DNA from: Thiomonas sp. FB-Cd
GTDB taxonomy: Bacteria > Pseudomonadota > Gammaproteobacteria > Burkholderiales > Burkholderiaceae_C
DNA length: 64,000 nt
Direction of reading: 5' to 3'
NCBI RefSeq assembly: GCF_000733775.1
Contig: NZ_JPOE01000005.1
Span: 1,116,001-1,180,000 of the forward strand
Shown here in pieces: positions 16,647 to 26,096 of the stretch; position 1 is the stretch's first letter, and each line of letters begins with the position of its first letter. Below the pieces are notes generated by a model that worked only from the letters and a program-made list of their open reading frames with translations, was not told the origin of the DNA and made no database searches. The translations under genes were made by a program, and so were the position numbers.

Positions 16647-17341
16647 TTGACGGACTCCAGATTGGCACGCATCGCGTCAATCACAACCTTGTAGTCGGGT
16701 TGCCCGAAGATGGCGCTGCCGGCGACAAAGGTGTCAGCGCCAGCGGCTGCGACCTTGGCGATATTGTCCGCCTTGATCCCGCCATCGACCTCGAGCAGGA
16801 TGCTGCGCCCGCTCCTGGCCGCATAGGCGTCAATCTTGCCACGCACCAGCGCGGTCTTGTGAAGCGCCTCCTCGATGAAGCTCTGGCCGCCAAAGCCCGG
16901 ATTGACGCTCATGATCAGCACCAAGTCCACCTTGTCAAGCACGTAGTCCAGCACTTCCAGGCTCGAGGCCGGGTTGAATACGAGCCCTGCCTTGCAACCG
17001 GCATCCCGAATGAGTTGCAGGGTCCGATCCACGTGGCGGCTCGCCTCGGGGTGGAAGCTGATGATGTCGGCCCCCGCCTTGGCGAAAAGCTGCGCCAGGG
17101 CATCCACGGGCTCAACCATCAGGTGCACGTCCAGGGCCACGGGTGAGCCATTGGCGCGCTTGCAATAGGGCTTGATCGACTGCGCGACCTGCGGACCGAT
17201 GGTCAGGTTGGGCACGTAATGGTTATCCATCACGTCAAAGTGAATGAAGTCGGCGCCGGCGTCGATGACCGTGCGCACTTCCTCGCCCAGACGGGCAAAG
17301 TCGGCTGAGAGGATACTGGGTGCGATGCGGTATGGTTTCAT
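16643..17341 (-). CDS. rpe: Ribulose-phosphate 3-epimerase
   Basis: A 232-residue TIM-barrel enzyme interconverting ribulose-5-P and xylulose-5-P. The signatures are [12 protein letters not shown] (metal-site His/Asp, about residues 34-45), [16 protein letters not shown] and EVDGGI. Length is normal. Only nine bases separate its ATG from a TACAAT box on its own strand, and there is no Shine-Dalgarno, so the message may be nearly leaderless. It could supply xylulose-5-P to the phosphoketolase module 24 kb away, which has no rpe of its own. Confidence 0.97.
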   Translation of the reverse strand: MKPYRIAPSILSADFARLGEEVRTVIDAGADFIHFDVMDNHYVPNLTIGPQVAQSIKPYCKRANGSPVALDVHLMVEPVDALAQLFAKAGADIISFHPEASRHVDRTLQLIRDAGCKAGLVFNPASSLEVLDYVLDKVDLVLIMSVNPGFGGQSFIEEALHKTALVRGKIDAYAARSGRSILLEVDGGIKADNIAKVAAAGADTFVAGSAIFGQPDYKVVIDAMRANLESVK

Positions 17342-17406
17342 GGTGGCGCGATTGTAAAAGCCCTGGATCCTCGAAAACGCCCCGGGTGTCTACAATCGGA
17401 CGCACC
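17342..17406. promoter_or_regulatory. Compact divergent promoters, rpe and apaG
   Basis: Only 65 bases separate the two divergent ATGs. They contain mirrored TACAAT boxes: attgta at 17351-17356 (TACAAT for rpe) and tacaat at 17391-17396 (for apaG), forming an inverted repeat cgattgta / tacaatcg. Each box ends 9-10 bases before its ATG. Good -35 hexamers were not found. Confidence 0.5.
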
Positions 17407-17784
17407 ATGAATGTCTATCAATTTTCCGTGGCTGTGACGCCCGAATTTCTGCCCGAGCAGTCCGACACTGAACAAGGTGTGTGGGCTTACAGCTACACCG
17501 TCAACATCCGCAACACCGGAAGCAAACCCGCGCAGCTCATCGCACGCCACTGGGTGATCATGGACGAAACCGGCCGCGTGGAAGAGGTCAAGGGCCTGGG
17601 CGTTGTCGGCCACCAGCCATTGCTCAAGCCAGGAGAGACCTTCGAGTACACAAGCTGGACGCGCCTGAATACCCCCTCGGGCAGCATGCGCGGCAGCTAT
17701 TTTTGCGTGGCCGAGGATGGCACCCGGTTCGACGCACCGATCTCGGAATTCGCACTCATGCCGCCTGGCGTGACCCTGCACTGA
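17407..17784 (+). CDS. apaG: ApaG domain protein (Co2+/Mg2+ efflux-associated)
   Basis: A 125-residue single-domain ApaG protein with an immunoglobulin-like fold. Family landmarks are GVWAYSYTVNIRNTGS, QLIARHWVIMDETG, VKGLGVVGHQPLLKPGE and the C-terminal MRGSYFCVAEDG. Start at 17407 (MNVYQFSVAVTPEF); a longer frame upstream would overlap the promoter region. ApaG is implicated in cobalt/magnesium homeostasis in some enterics, but its biochemical role is not settled. It is followed after 14 bases by the SpecificRecomb gene, as often seen in Burkholderiales. Confidence 0.95.
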   Translation: MNVYQFSVAVTPEFLPEQSDTEQGVWAYSYTVNIRNTGSKPAQLIARHWVIMDETGRVEEVKGLGVVGHQPLLKPGETFEYTSWTRLNTPSGSMRGSYFCVAEDGTRFDAPISEFALMPPGVTLH

Positions 17785-17798
17785 GCGCGCTTCCCGGC

Positions 17799-19928
17799 AT
17801 GGAAGCCCGGCCCGGCAACAGCGCTCAGGCGCAGCTCGAGGCCCTGCTACGCAGTGCGGATCCGGCTTCCTTGCGCCCTGAGCGCCACTTGTGGCTCATC
17901 GCACTGCTGCACTGGCTGCGCGCCGGCCCCCAGCCCCATCTCCTCATGCCGGCGCTGACCACCGAGCAGCTCGCGTCGCTTCCGGCTCCGGTGTGGCGAG
18001 CGCAGGCGGTGCTCGACGCCCTGGACGCCGACGCTGGCGCCCACGCCAGCGTGGTGGCGCTGCTCCAGCGCTTTATTGTGCACAACGACGCCACTGCGCT
18101 GCTGGCTGACTTCGGCTTCACCGCCCGCCCGGCGTTCTGGTCCGAGTTCGCCGCGCGCCTGCGCCTCAAGCTTCTGCCCGCCACACCGGACACCAGCGAC
18201 TTGGCCGCCCTGTTTGGACTGCTGTTTCCCAGCGCGGATGACGCCGCCTGGCTCGTGGCTGTACCCGACCCCGTGCTGGCGCGCATCGCCGCGCTGCTCA
18301 CCGTGCAGCGGGCGCCCAACGCCCCCGCGGAAGCGGCGGCGGGCGAGGCCCCGACTCAGCGCGCCGGGCAGGATATCGCCGCACATTGGCGCGGCGAAAT
18401 TCAGGAGGCGATCACGTACAGCGTGAGTCAAATTCGCGCCGCGGCGTTTTCCCCCGATCTGCGGCGGCGCATGCGCGCCACCAGCGAAGCCGTGGAGGAC
18501 GCGGTATCCCCGTTTCGTCAACTGGCCGCCGCCTGGGAGGCGCTGCAACCGCAACTCCAAGCTCCCGTCGACTCGGGTTTGCCGAAGGCAGATGCCGACG
18601 GCGCCGCGCTGCCCCAGGCGCTCACCTATTTCCGCGCGCTCCTCAGCGCCTGCGCACAGGCCGTGCGAACCGTACCCGAGCATCTGGAAGACAACGGCGT
18701 ATCGGTTGCCATCGTCTTCGACGCCACCCAGCTGGGGCGGCGCATCGCGCGGGTTGAGACCTTGCTCGGCTGCTTGCTGCACGCCAACGCAGCGCGCGGG
18801 CACGCGCAGATGCTTGGCGAATTCGTGGGCATTGCCAGCCGGCGCCGCAGCATCCGTGCGCTGCTGGCGCGCAACACGTCGCTGCTGGCGCGCAAGATCG
18901 CCGAGCGCCACGCCGAGACCGGCGAACACTACATCACCCGCACGCCGAGCGAGTACCGCGCAATGCTCTTCGCTGCCGCCGGCGGCGGGCTCGTGATGGG
19001 ATTCACCACATGGGGCAAACTCGGCCTTCTGGGGCTGCGGTTGCCGCTCATTCCTTCCGGGTTCTGGGTCGGAATGAACTATGCGACCACCTTCGTGGTC
19101 GTCTCGCTGTTGCATTGGACGATTGCCACCAAGCAGCCTGCCATGACCGCGCCGGCCATGGCCGACAAACTTTCCGACCTCTCCGACCGCGCGGCGGTGG
19201 AGAGCTTTGTTGGCGAGGTCGCCGCTCTCATTCGCTCACAAGCCGCCGGCATCCTTGGCAATATCGCCATGGTCTTCCCCGTTGCGCTCGTCCTGGGATT
19301 GGCCATGGCCCGGGCGACTGGGCACCCATTGCTCAGTGCAATGCACGCCGAGCACGAAATTCGCTCGCTGTCGTTGCTTGGGCCCACGCCGCTGTTTGCC
19401 ATGCTCACCGGGCTTTTGCTTTTCGCCTCCAGCGTCGTCGCAGGCTGGGCTGAGAACGCCTTCGTCCTGAACAGGCTCGACAGCGCCATTCGCTGGAACC
19501 CGCGCATCCGCAGCACCCTTGGCCCTGAGCGCGCGGCGCGCTGGGCCACGTGGTGGCGCAGCAATGTCAGCATGATGGCGGGCAACGTGTCGCTGGGCCT
19601 TCTCATGGGGCTGCTGCCGGCGCTGCTGGCCGGCTTCGGCATCGCGTTTGCTGTTCGGCACGTCACCCTGTCCGCGGGCATGATGGGCGCATCGGTCGCC
19701 TCGCTGGGGCTCGGCGTGCTGCGCGAAGGCTGGTTCTGGTGGGCGGTGGCCGGCATCGTGGCAACCGGGTTGCTCAACGTGGTGACGAGCTTTTATCTCG
19801 CGTTTCGTCTGGCGCTGCGCTCACGCGGCATCGGCCTGCAGGACCGCCGCCTGCTCAACGCGGCGCTGCGCCGTCAACTCTGGCGCAGGCCTTTGAGCTT
19901 TGTCTGGCCACCGACGGAGGCGCCATGA
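17799..19928 (+). CDS. SpecificRecomb-family multi-spanning membrane protein
   Basis: A 709-residue protein of the Pfam 'site-specific recombinase' (SpecificRecomb, Gcr-like) family. The N-terminal half is soluble and helical. The C-terminal third has five or six membrane helices beginning MLFAAAGGGLVMGFTTWGKL, followed by the family block MNYATTFVVVSLLHWTIATK then QPAMTAPAMADKL. The name is probably misleading: I see no tyrosine or serine recombinase catalytic set, and membrane localisation argues against DNA recombination. Start ATG 17799; the longer frame to 17481 overlaps apaG out of phase. Its stop overlaps the mltA ATG (ATGA). Confidence 0.85.
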   Translation: MEARPGNSAQAQLEALLRSADPASLRPERHLWLIALLHWLRAGPQPHLLMPALTTEQLASLPAPVWRAQAVLDALDADAGAHASVVALLQRFIVHNDATALLADFGFTARPAFWSEFAARLRLKLLPATPDTSDLAALFGLLFPSADDAAWLVAVPDPVLARIAALLTVQRAPNAPAEAAAGEAPTQRAGQDIAAHWRGEIQEAITYSVSQIRAAAFSPDLRRRMRATSEAVEDAVSPFRQLAAAWEALQPQLQAPVDSGLPKADADGAALPQALTYFRALLSACAQAVRTVPEHLEDNGVSVAIVFDATQLGRRIARVETLLGCLLHANAARGHAQMLGEFVGIASRRRSIRALLARNTSLLARKIAERHAETGEHYITRTPSEYRAMLFAAAGGGLVMGFTTWGKLGLLGLRLPLIPSGFWVGMNYATTFVVVSLLHWTIATKQPAMTAPAMADKLSDLSDRAAVESFVGEVAALIRSQAAGILGNIAMVFPVALVLGLAMARATGHPLLSAMHAEHEIRSLSLLGPTPLFAMLTGLLLFASSVVAGWAENAFVLNRLDSAIRWNPRIRSTLGPERAARWATWWRSNVSMMAGNVSLGLLMGLLPALLAGFGIAFAVRHVTLSAGMMGASVASLGLGVLREGWFWWAVAGIVATGLLNVVTSFYLAFRLALRSRGIGLQDRRLLNAALRRQLWRRPLSFVWPPTEAP

Positions 19929-21163
19929 TCCGGTCGCGCGCACGAGGCGCATGGCTGCTTGAGCGCTCCCGTGCCGCGGCGCGACGGGCAGCGCTGGCAC
20001 TGGCTTGTGCCCTGCTCGCCAGCTGCGCGTCACCGCCTTCTCAGGCGCCGTTGCGCTCCGCACCCATCGCGCCCGCCGCCGCGCCGAGTGCACCGCCTGG
20101 GGCCATGGCGCCGCTCACCGGCAACGGATTGCGCCTGCAACCCGCCAGTTTCGACGACCTGCCGGGGTGGCAGGCTGATGATTTCGGCAACGTCTGGTCA
20201 GCCTGGCTTCAGGACTGCCGCGCCCCGGTGCCCCAGCTGGCTGCGGCGTGCGCCGCGGCACGCGGCGTGGCCGCTGATGACATCGCTGCCCAGCGCGCGT
20301 TTTTCGAGCAATGGTTCCAGCCCTGGCAAGCCGCCAGCGTAAACGGGCAGGATCAGGGGCTCGTCACCGGCTACTACGAGCCCGTATTCAGGGGATCGCG
20401 CACTCGCGGCTGGCCTTACGTCGTACCGATCTACGGCTTGCCGGGTGACCTGCTGGCCCGGCCCGATGCACCGGACGGCATCACACGCGGCCGCATCGCA
20501 TGGAGCAACGGGCGCAAGGAGCTCCTTCCCTACTGGAGCCGCGCACAAGTCAGCGCAGATCCGCAGGCATTGGCCGCGCTTGGGCGCCATGTCGTGGCGT
20601 GGCTGGACAGCGCCGTCGACGCGCTCTTTCTTCAAGTGCAGGGCTCCGGCCTGGTGGAGTTGCCCGACGGGCACATGCTGCGCCTGAGCTACGCAGGCGA
20701 CAACGGCTGGCCGTATAAATCCGTAGGCCGCTGGCTCCTCGAGCAAGGTGAGCTCCGAGGCACGGTGACCATGCAGATCATCCGCGCGTGGGCGCAGATG
20801 CACCCGAACCGCCTGCCGCAAATGCTCGACGCCAACCCGCGCATGGTGTTCTTTCACGCCACGCCGCTCGAGCACCCCGGACGCGGCCCCATCGGGGCCA
20901 TGGGCGTGCCACTCACGCCCATGCGCAGCGTGGCGGTGGACAAGCGACTGCTCACGCTTGGCACACCGTTGTGGCTTGCCACAAACGTTGCTGGGCAACC
21001 ATTCACCCGCCTGGTGTTTGCCCAGGATGTCGGCGGCGCCATTACGGGCTCGCTTCGCGCGGACTTGTTCTTTGGCACCGGGGACGCCGCCGGGGATGCG
21101 GCCGGGCGCATGCAATCGCCGGGACGCATGTGGGTGTTGCTGCCGCGCGGCGTTGCACCCTGA
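19925..21163 (+). CDS. mltA: Membrane-bound lytic murein transglycosylase A
   Basis: A 412-residue lipoprotein that cleaves peptidoglycan to 1,6-anhydromuropeptides. The basic N-terminus leads to a lipobox LLASCAS (Cys at about 37). The MltA domain follows, with GQDQGLVTGYYEPVFRGSR, VDALFLQVQGSGLVELPDG and RLSYAGDNGWPYKSVGRWL. The 3D domain has the catalytic Asp in FAQDVGGAITGSLRADLFFG. Start overlaps the upstream stop. An MliC-domain lipoprotein follows 113 bases later. Confidence 0.95.
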   Translation: MIRSRARGAWLLERSRAAARRAALALACALLASCASPPSQAPLRSAPIAPAAAPSAPPGAMAPLTGNGLRLQPASFDDLPGWQADDFGNVWSAWLQDCRAPVPQLAAACAAARGVAADDIAAQRAFFEQWFQPWQAASVNGQDQGLVTGYYEPVFRGSRTRGWPYVVPIYGLPGDLLARPDAPDGITRGRIAWSNGRKELLPYWSRAQVSADPQALAALGRHVVAWLDSAVDALFLQVQGSGLVELPDGHMLRLSYAGDNGWPYKSVGRWLLEQGELRGTVTMQIIRAWAQMHPNRLPQMLDANPRMVFFHATPLEHPGRGPIGAMGVPLTPMRSVAVDKRLLTLGTPLWLATNVAGQPFTRLVFAQDVGGAITGSLRADLFFGTGDAAGDAAGRMQSPGRMWVLLPRGVAP

Positions 21164-21276
21164 TGCACGCGTGGCACGGGTGTGGCTCGCCGCGCTGCCC
21201 TGCCTAATCTTCTGGTGTAATTGCCCCAAGTCCCCTCATGCCAACCGTGCATGCCCGACCGTAGGAGAAGCCCACG

Positions 21277-21993
21277 ATGCGCCCCAGCCCGCACACGCGA
21301 TGCACCCGCTTGCAAACTTCGCAACACCCGCCGTCCTCCGGGTGCCAGCGCCTTGGGACCGTCTTTGGCACCGTCGCGCTTGCTGCGCTGCTGGCGGGCT
21401 GCGAGACCGCGGTGCCCCTCAATGGGCCCGCGCCGATCGTCAACATCCCGATGAGTGCGCCGCCAGCTCGCGTCCCGCCCGCGCCGCGCAACACGTACAG
21501 CCCGCCACCTGCGCCAAGCGCCCAGCCGCCCGCTGCGGAAGCTCAGCCCCTGCAGCCCACGCCCGGGATTGCCGTGCAGCCGCTGGCGCCCGAATCGGCG
21601 CCCCTGCCCGCTCCGCTCGCACCCAGTTCACAAGCCGCGCCCCCTGCCTCAGGCGCCATGGCACCCCCTGCAGTCTCGGTATACCCGCCGGTTCCCACTG
21701 CGCCGGCGCAGCAGCCAATGCCGTCTGCCTCCGGCCCGCAACCATCGGGGCCGTTGCCGGCCAACGCCGTGCGTTTCGTGTGCAATGACGGCACGTCATT
21801 TATCGCCACGTTTGGCGACGTCAGCGTCACACTTTCCACCGCCTTGGGCGTCGTACGGCTCGACCAGACGGTCGCCGCCGATGGTGCCCGCTACAAGAAC
21901 GGCGACCTGCAAGTCTGGTTCAAGGGCCGCCAGGCAACCGTGACCAACCTCACCCAAGCCGGGGGCAGCGCGCTATGCGTGGAGCAGCGTTGA
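21277..21993 (+). CDS. Proline-rich lipoprotein with C-terminal MliC (lysozyme-inhibitor-like) domain
   Basis: A 238-residue protein with an AGGAG site before the ATG. A lipobox LLAGCET (Cys at about 42) follows a long basic leader. A ~110-residue Pro/Ala linker (for example PPAPRNTYSPPPAPSAQPP) then leads to a C-terminal domain of ~75 residues matching MliC/PliC inhibitors: VRFVCNDGTSFIATFGD, ADGARYKNGDLQVWFKG and a final ALCVE. The two cysteines would form the family disulfide. MliC proteins inhibit C-type lysozyme. Here the gene sits just downstream of a lytic transglycosylase, so a role in restraining MltA or guarding the wall is a fair inference. Confidence 0.7.
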   Translation: MRPSPHTRCTRLQTSQHPPSSGCQRLGTVFGTVALAALLAGCETAVPLNGPAPIVNIPMSAPPARVPPAPRNTYSPPPAPSAQPPAAEAQPLQPTPGIAVQPLAPESAPLPAPLAPSSQAAPPASGAMAPPAVSVYPPVPTAPAQQPMPSASGPQPSGPLPANAVRFVCNDGTSFIATFGDVSVTLSTALGVVRLDQTVAADGARYKNGDLQVWFKGRQATVTNLTQAGGSALCVEQR

Positions 21994-22057
21994 GGACCGG
22001 CAGCGGCGAGCACGGCCGATTGCATCCGCCGGTCTGAGGCCCTTCCCAAGGCCCTGC

Positions 22058-22106
22058 GGCGAATGCCGCGCTCTGCAGCCGGTGATTGCGGACTCCGGCA
22101 TTCGCC
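22058..22106. repeat. 11-bp perfect inverted repeat in the gap before the indolepyruvate oxidoreductase
   Basis: Arms ggcgaatgccg (22058-22068) and cggcattcgcc (22096-22106) pair perfectly around a 27-base loop. They lie in the 342-base gap between the MliC-domain gene and the oxidoreductase gene. It may be a terminator for the mltA operon or an operator. I see no other gene or RNA in this gap. Confidence 0.5.
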
Positions 22107-22335
22107 CGCCTCGGGTCCGAAACGCCGACCGGCTCCGTCACCCCAGGGTTGCCCAAGCCGCTGGCAATTCCCACAATCCGGCACTAGCATCGCGTTGCTG
22201 ACGATCAGCCCGTGCCCACAAGGCGCGGAGGCGGCCCGGGCGCAACACGTTTAGGGCCAGACGCACAACCCGCAGCACGCGCTGCATGCGGCGGCCGCTC
22301 ATCCCCCAAGGCTGCCCACCAAGGAGACAAGTGCC

Positions 22336-25300
22336 ATGGACGCACCCCTTCCCGAAGCGATACGCCGAGCACTCGCATCGGTCTCGCTCGACGACAAATA
22401 CACCCTTGAATCGGGCCGCGCCCTAATGAGCGGCATTCATGCCCTGGTGCGCCTGCCGATGCTGCAGCGCCAACGCGACGCCGCGGCGGGCCTGAACACG
22501 GCCGGATTCATCTCCGGCTATCGCGGATCTCCGCTTGGTGGCTATGACCAGGCGCTGTGGAAGGCTAAAAAGCTGCTTGCCGCCAACAACATCGTCTTCC
22601 AGCCCGGCGTGAACGAGGAGCTGGCAGCGACGGCGCTGTGGGGCACGCAGCAGTTAGACCTGTATCCGCAAAGCAAGCAGTATGACGGCGTGTTTGGCAT
22701 CTGGTACGGAAAGGGCCCCGGAGTGGACCGTTGCTCGGACGTGTTCAAGCATGCCAACATGGCCGGCACGGCACGACACGGCGGAGTCATCGCAGTGGCC
22801 GGCGACGACCATGTCGCCAAGAGCTCCACTGCGGCGCACCAGAGCGACCACATTTTCAAGGCCGTGGGTTTCCCGGTGTTTTTTCCGAGCAACGTGCAGG
22901 ATATCCTGGACCTCGGCCTGCATGCGCTGGCGATGAGCCGCTACAGCGGGGTGTGGGCAGGGATGAAGACCATCCAGGAGGTGGTCGAGTCCTCGGCATC
23001 GGTCGACGTGTCGCATGACCGCGTGCGCATCATCCTGCCCACCGATTTCGAGATGCCGCCGGAAGGCGTGCACATTCGCTGGCCGGACGACCCCTTGTCG
23101 CAAGAAGCGCGGCTGATGGACGTGAAGTGGTACGCGGCCCTGGCCTATATCCGCGCGAACCGTCTGAACCACACCGTGATCGATAGCCCGCGTGCGCGGC
23201 TGGGCATCATGGCCTCGGGCAAAGCCTACAACGACACACGCCAGGCGCTCGCCGACTTGGGCTTGGACGCCGAGGCCTGCGCGCAGCTGGGAATCCGCCT
23301 GCACAAGGTGGCCGTCGTGTGGCCACTGGAAGCTGCCATCACGCGCGAATTCGCCACCGGCTTGCAGGAAATCCTGGTGGTCGAGGAGAAGCGCCAAGTC
23401 ATTGAATATCAGCTCAAGGAAGAGCTCTACAACTGGCGCGAGGACGTGCGCCCGAATGTGATTGGAAAGTTCGACGAGCGCGAGGGAGACCGCACAGGAG
23501 GCGAGTGGAGCCAACCGAACCCGGGCGGCAACTGGTTGCTGCCCGCCAAGGCCGACCTGAATCCAGCCATCATCGCCCGCGCGATCGCCAGCCGGCTCGA
23601 CCGCCTGGGCATCCTGCGTGAGGCCGGGGTGGACGTGCAGCGCGGAATTCGGGAGCGCATGGAAATCATCGGCGCCAAGGAACGGGCGCTTGCCGCGATG
23701 CCCATCTCCGAGAAGCGTCCACCATGGTTCTGCTCGGGCTGTCCGCACAACACCAGCACGCGCGTGCCGGCAGGCTCGCGCGCGACGGCCGGCATCGGCT
23801 GCCACTACATGGTCGTGTGGATGGATCGCAGCACGACAACCTTCAGCCAGATGGGGGGCGAGGGCGTGGCGTGGGTCGGACAGGCACCGTTCAGCAAGGA
23901 CAAGCACGTGTTTGCCAATCTCGGCGATGGCACGTACTACCACTCCGGTCTGCTGGCCATCCGCCAGGCCATTTCCAGCCAGGCCAACATCACCTACAAG
24001 ATTCTGTTCAACGATGCGGTGGCGATGACCGGTGGCCAGCCCGTGGAGGGCGGCCTCACGGTCCCGCAAATTACCCGCGAGCTGCAAGCTGAAGGTGTGC
24101 GCGAGATCGTCGTCGTCACCGACCAGCCACAGAAATATGCGGGCGTCCACGACCTCGGGCCCAACATCGCCGTGCACCACCGCGACGAACTCGACGCGAT
24201 CCAGCTGCGCCTGCGTGACGTGCCCGGCACCACGGTCATTGTCTACGACCAGACCTGCGCGACCGAGAAGCGCCGGCGTCGCAAGCGCGGGTTGATGGAG
24301 GATCCGCCGCGGCGCGTCGTGATCAACCCGTTGGTGTGCGAAGGGTGCGGCGACTGCTCCGAGCAGAGCAACTGCTTGTCCGTGGAGCCGCTGGAAACCG
24401 AGTTCGGCCGCAAGAGGGCGATCAACCAAAGCACCTGCAACAAGGATTACTCCTGCCTCAAGGGATTCTGCCCGAGCTTTGTCACGGTCGAGGGCGGAGC
24501 CTTGCGCAAGCCCAAGCCAGCCCAGGCCCCCAGCGCAGATGCACTGCCCGTCTTGCCCGAGCCGGCCATTCCCGATCCCGTGAAGGCCGACCGCGCCGGC
24601 GGCGGCTGCTACGGCATCCTGGTGGCGGGCGTGGGTGGCACCGGGGTCATCACGATCGGCCAGCTCCTGGGAATGGCCGCGCACATCGAGGGCAAGGGCA
24701 TCGTCACCCAAGACGCGGCGGGCCTTGCCCAAAAAGGCGGCGCGACATGGAGCCACGTGCTCATCGCCGACACGCCGGAGCACATCCACACCACGCGCGT
24801 TGCCATGGCCGAGGCCGAGCTCATCCTCGGTTGCGACAGTATCGTGACGGCCGACCGCGAGACGCTCTCGCGCGTGCGTGAAGGCCGCACCTATGTGGCG
24901 CTCAACACCCACGGCACCCCCACGGCGACCTTCGTGCACCAGCCGGACTGGCAGTTCCCGGCCGCAGCCTGCCGCGCAGCCATTGAGCAGGCTGCAGGGG
25001 CCGGGCAAATCGCCGGGTTCGATGCCGAGGATGCTGCCGTGCAGTTGCTGGGCGATGCGCTGTATGCCAACCTCATGCTTCTGGGTTTCGCATGGCAAAA
25101 GGGCTGGCTACCGCTGCAGCGTGCTTCACTGCTGCGCGCCATTGAGCTCAATGCCGTGGGGGTCGAGAAGAACAAGACCGCGTTTGAATGGGGTCGTCGC
25201 GCTGCCGCCGACCCCCAGGGCTTTGCCGCGCTCACGGCGACCGGACAGGTGATCCGCTTCGTTCGCCGCCCCTCGCTGGACGAGGTCATCAAGCGGCGCG

Positions 25301-25962
25301 TGGAGTTTCTCACCGATTACCAGAGTGCTGGCTACGCAGCGCAATACGCTGCGTTCGTCGCCAAGGTGCGCGCGGGCGAGGGCCCACTGCAATCGAGCCG
25401 GCTGAGCGAGGCGGTGGCGCGCTACCTTTTCAAGCTCATGAGCTACAAAGACGAATATGAAGTGGCCAGGCTGCACCGCACCCCGGAGTTCGCCGCGCAA
25501 ATCCAGGAGCAGTTCGAGGGTGACTTCAAGCTGCATTACCACCTCGCACCGCCTTTGCTGTCAAAGCGCGATGCGAAGGGGCACTTGGTGAAGCGCGAAT
25601 TCGGGGCCTGGATCGGCACCGTCTTCGGCGCCCTGCGCCACTTCAAGGTGCTGCGCGGCACCGCGCTGGATCCGTTTGGGCACACGGCGGAGCGCCGGCA
25701 AGAGCGCGCGCTCATCGCGCGCTACCGTGACACCGTGGGCGAACTGCTGGGCGGGCTCAATGCGCAAAACCTTGAGCTTGCCGTGCGCATAGCCAGCGTG
25801 CCGGAACATATTCGCGGCTTTGGCCACATCAAGGCCGATCAGCTGGAGCAGGCGCTTGCGCAGTGGGATGCGTTGATGCTGCAGTGGCGCCAAGGCGGAT
25901 CGAACACCGGCGATGGAGCGCCGGCGTTGACCGCCGCACGTCCACAGCCCGAGCACGCCTGA
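22336..25962 (+). CDS. Indolepyruvate:ferredoxin oxidoreductase, fused alpha/beta type
   Basis: A 1208-residue single-chain 2-oxoacid oxidoreductase that decarboxylates aryl-pyruvates to acyl-CoA and passes electrons to ferredoxin. The N-terminal pyrimidine-binding half has NTAGFISGYRGSPLGGYD. The TPP-binding half has FCSGCPHNTSTRVP and ANLGDGTYYHSG. A 4Fe-4S region CEGCGDCSEQSNC plus CNKDYSCLKGFCPSF follows. The C-terminal gamma-like domain has AGVGGTGVITIGQLLG. Domain order and length match the fused beta/gammaproteobacterial enzymes. A strong AAGGAG precedes the ATG. It probably serves aromatic amino-acid catabolism and stands as a single gene ending at a convergent hairpin. Confidence 0.94.
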   Translation: MDAPLPEAIRRALASVSLDDKYTLESGRALMSGIHALVRLPMLQRQRDAAAGLNTAGFISGYRGSPLGGYDQALWKAKKLLAANNIVFQPGVNEELAATALWGTQQLDLYPQSKQYDGVFGIWYGKGPGVDRCSDVFKHANMAGTARHGGVIAVAGDDHVAKSSTAAHQSDHIFKAVGFPVFFPSNVQDILDLGLHALAMSRYSGVWAGMKTIQEVVESSASVDVSHDRVRIILPTDFEMPPEGVHIRWPDDPLSQEARLMDVKWYAALAYIRANRLNHTVIDSPRARLGIMASGKAYNDTRQALADLGLDAEACAQLGIRLHKVAVVWPLEAAITREFATGLQEILVVEEKRQVIEYQLKEELYNWREDVRPNVIGKFDEREGDRTGGEWSQPNPGGNWLLPAKADLNPAIIARAIASRLDRLGILREAGVDVQRGIRERMEIIGAKERALAAMPISEKRPPWFCSGCPHNTSTRVPAGSRATAGIGCHYMVVWMDRSTTTFSQMGGEGVAWVGQAPFSKDKHVFANLGDGTYYHSGLLAIRQAISSQANITYKILFNDAVAMTGGQPVEGGLTVPQITRELQAEGVREIVVVTDQPQKYAGVHDLGPNIAVHHRDELDAIQLRLRDVPGTTVIVYDQTCATEKRRRRKRGLMEDPPRRVVINPLVCEGCGDCSEQSNCLSVEPLETEFGRKRAINQSTCNKDYSCLKGFCPSFVTVEGGALRKPKPAQAPSADALPVLPEPAIPDPVKADRAGGGCYGILVAGVGGTGVITIGQLLGMAAHIEGKGIVTQDAAGLAQKGGATWSHVLIADTPEHIHTTRVAMAEAELILGCDSIVTADRETLSRVREGRTYVALNTHGTPTATFVHQPDWQFPAAACRAAIEQAAGAGQIAGFDAEDAAVQLLGDALYANLMLLGFAWQKGWLPLQRASLLRAIELNAVGVEKNKTAFEWGRRAAADPQGFAALTATGQVIRFVRRPSLDEVIKRRVEFLTDYQSAGYAAQYAAFVAKVRAGEGPLQSSRLSEAVARYLFKLMSYKDEYEVARLHRTPEFAAQIQEQFEGDFKLHYHLAPPLLSKRDAKGHLVKREFGAWIGTVFGALRHFKVLRGTALDPFGHTAERRQERALIARYRDTVGELLGGLNAQNLELAVRIASVPEHIRGFGHIKADQLEQALAQWDALMLQWRQGGSNTGDGAPALTAARPQPEHA

Positions 25963-26012
25963 CATTCTTCGGCCGCTTTGGGCGAGGTGGCGGGTCCCAG
26001 GAGGCGCGGATG

Positions 26013-26043
26013 GCGCGCACCCAGGCGAGTCCTGGGTGCGCGC
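26013..26043. terminator. Long GC hairpin between convergent genes
   Basis: A perfect 13-base stem (gcgcgcacccagg at 26013-26025, its complement at 26031-26043) with a 5-base loop lies between the stops of the oxidoreductase and benE genes. Outer bases gaggcg and cgcctc can extend the structure. It has no T-tract but is the best terminator candidate in the window and would work from both sides. Confidence 0.55.
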
Positions 26044-26096
26044 TCGCCGCCTCAGTCCGGATGCGCTCCGGATGCTTTGTGGGGCGTGCCGCTGCG

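Noticed and set aside
17847-19115. 422-codon minus-strand frame
   Set aside because: Antisense to the SpecificRecomb gene; no motifs.
17799-19928. Functional site-specific DNA recombinase
   Set aside because: Only the family name suggests this. The protein has several membrane helices and no recombinase catalytic residues that I can see.
22654-25098. 814-codon open frame on the minus strand
   Set aside because: It is antisense to the indolepyruvate oxidoreductase; high GC at third positions keeps the opposite frame open. Its translation is His/Arg/Asp-rich without family motifs.
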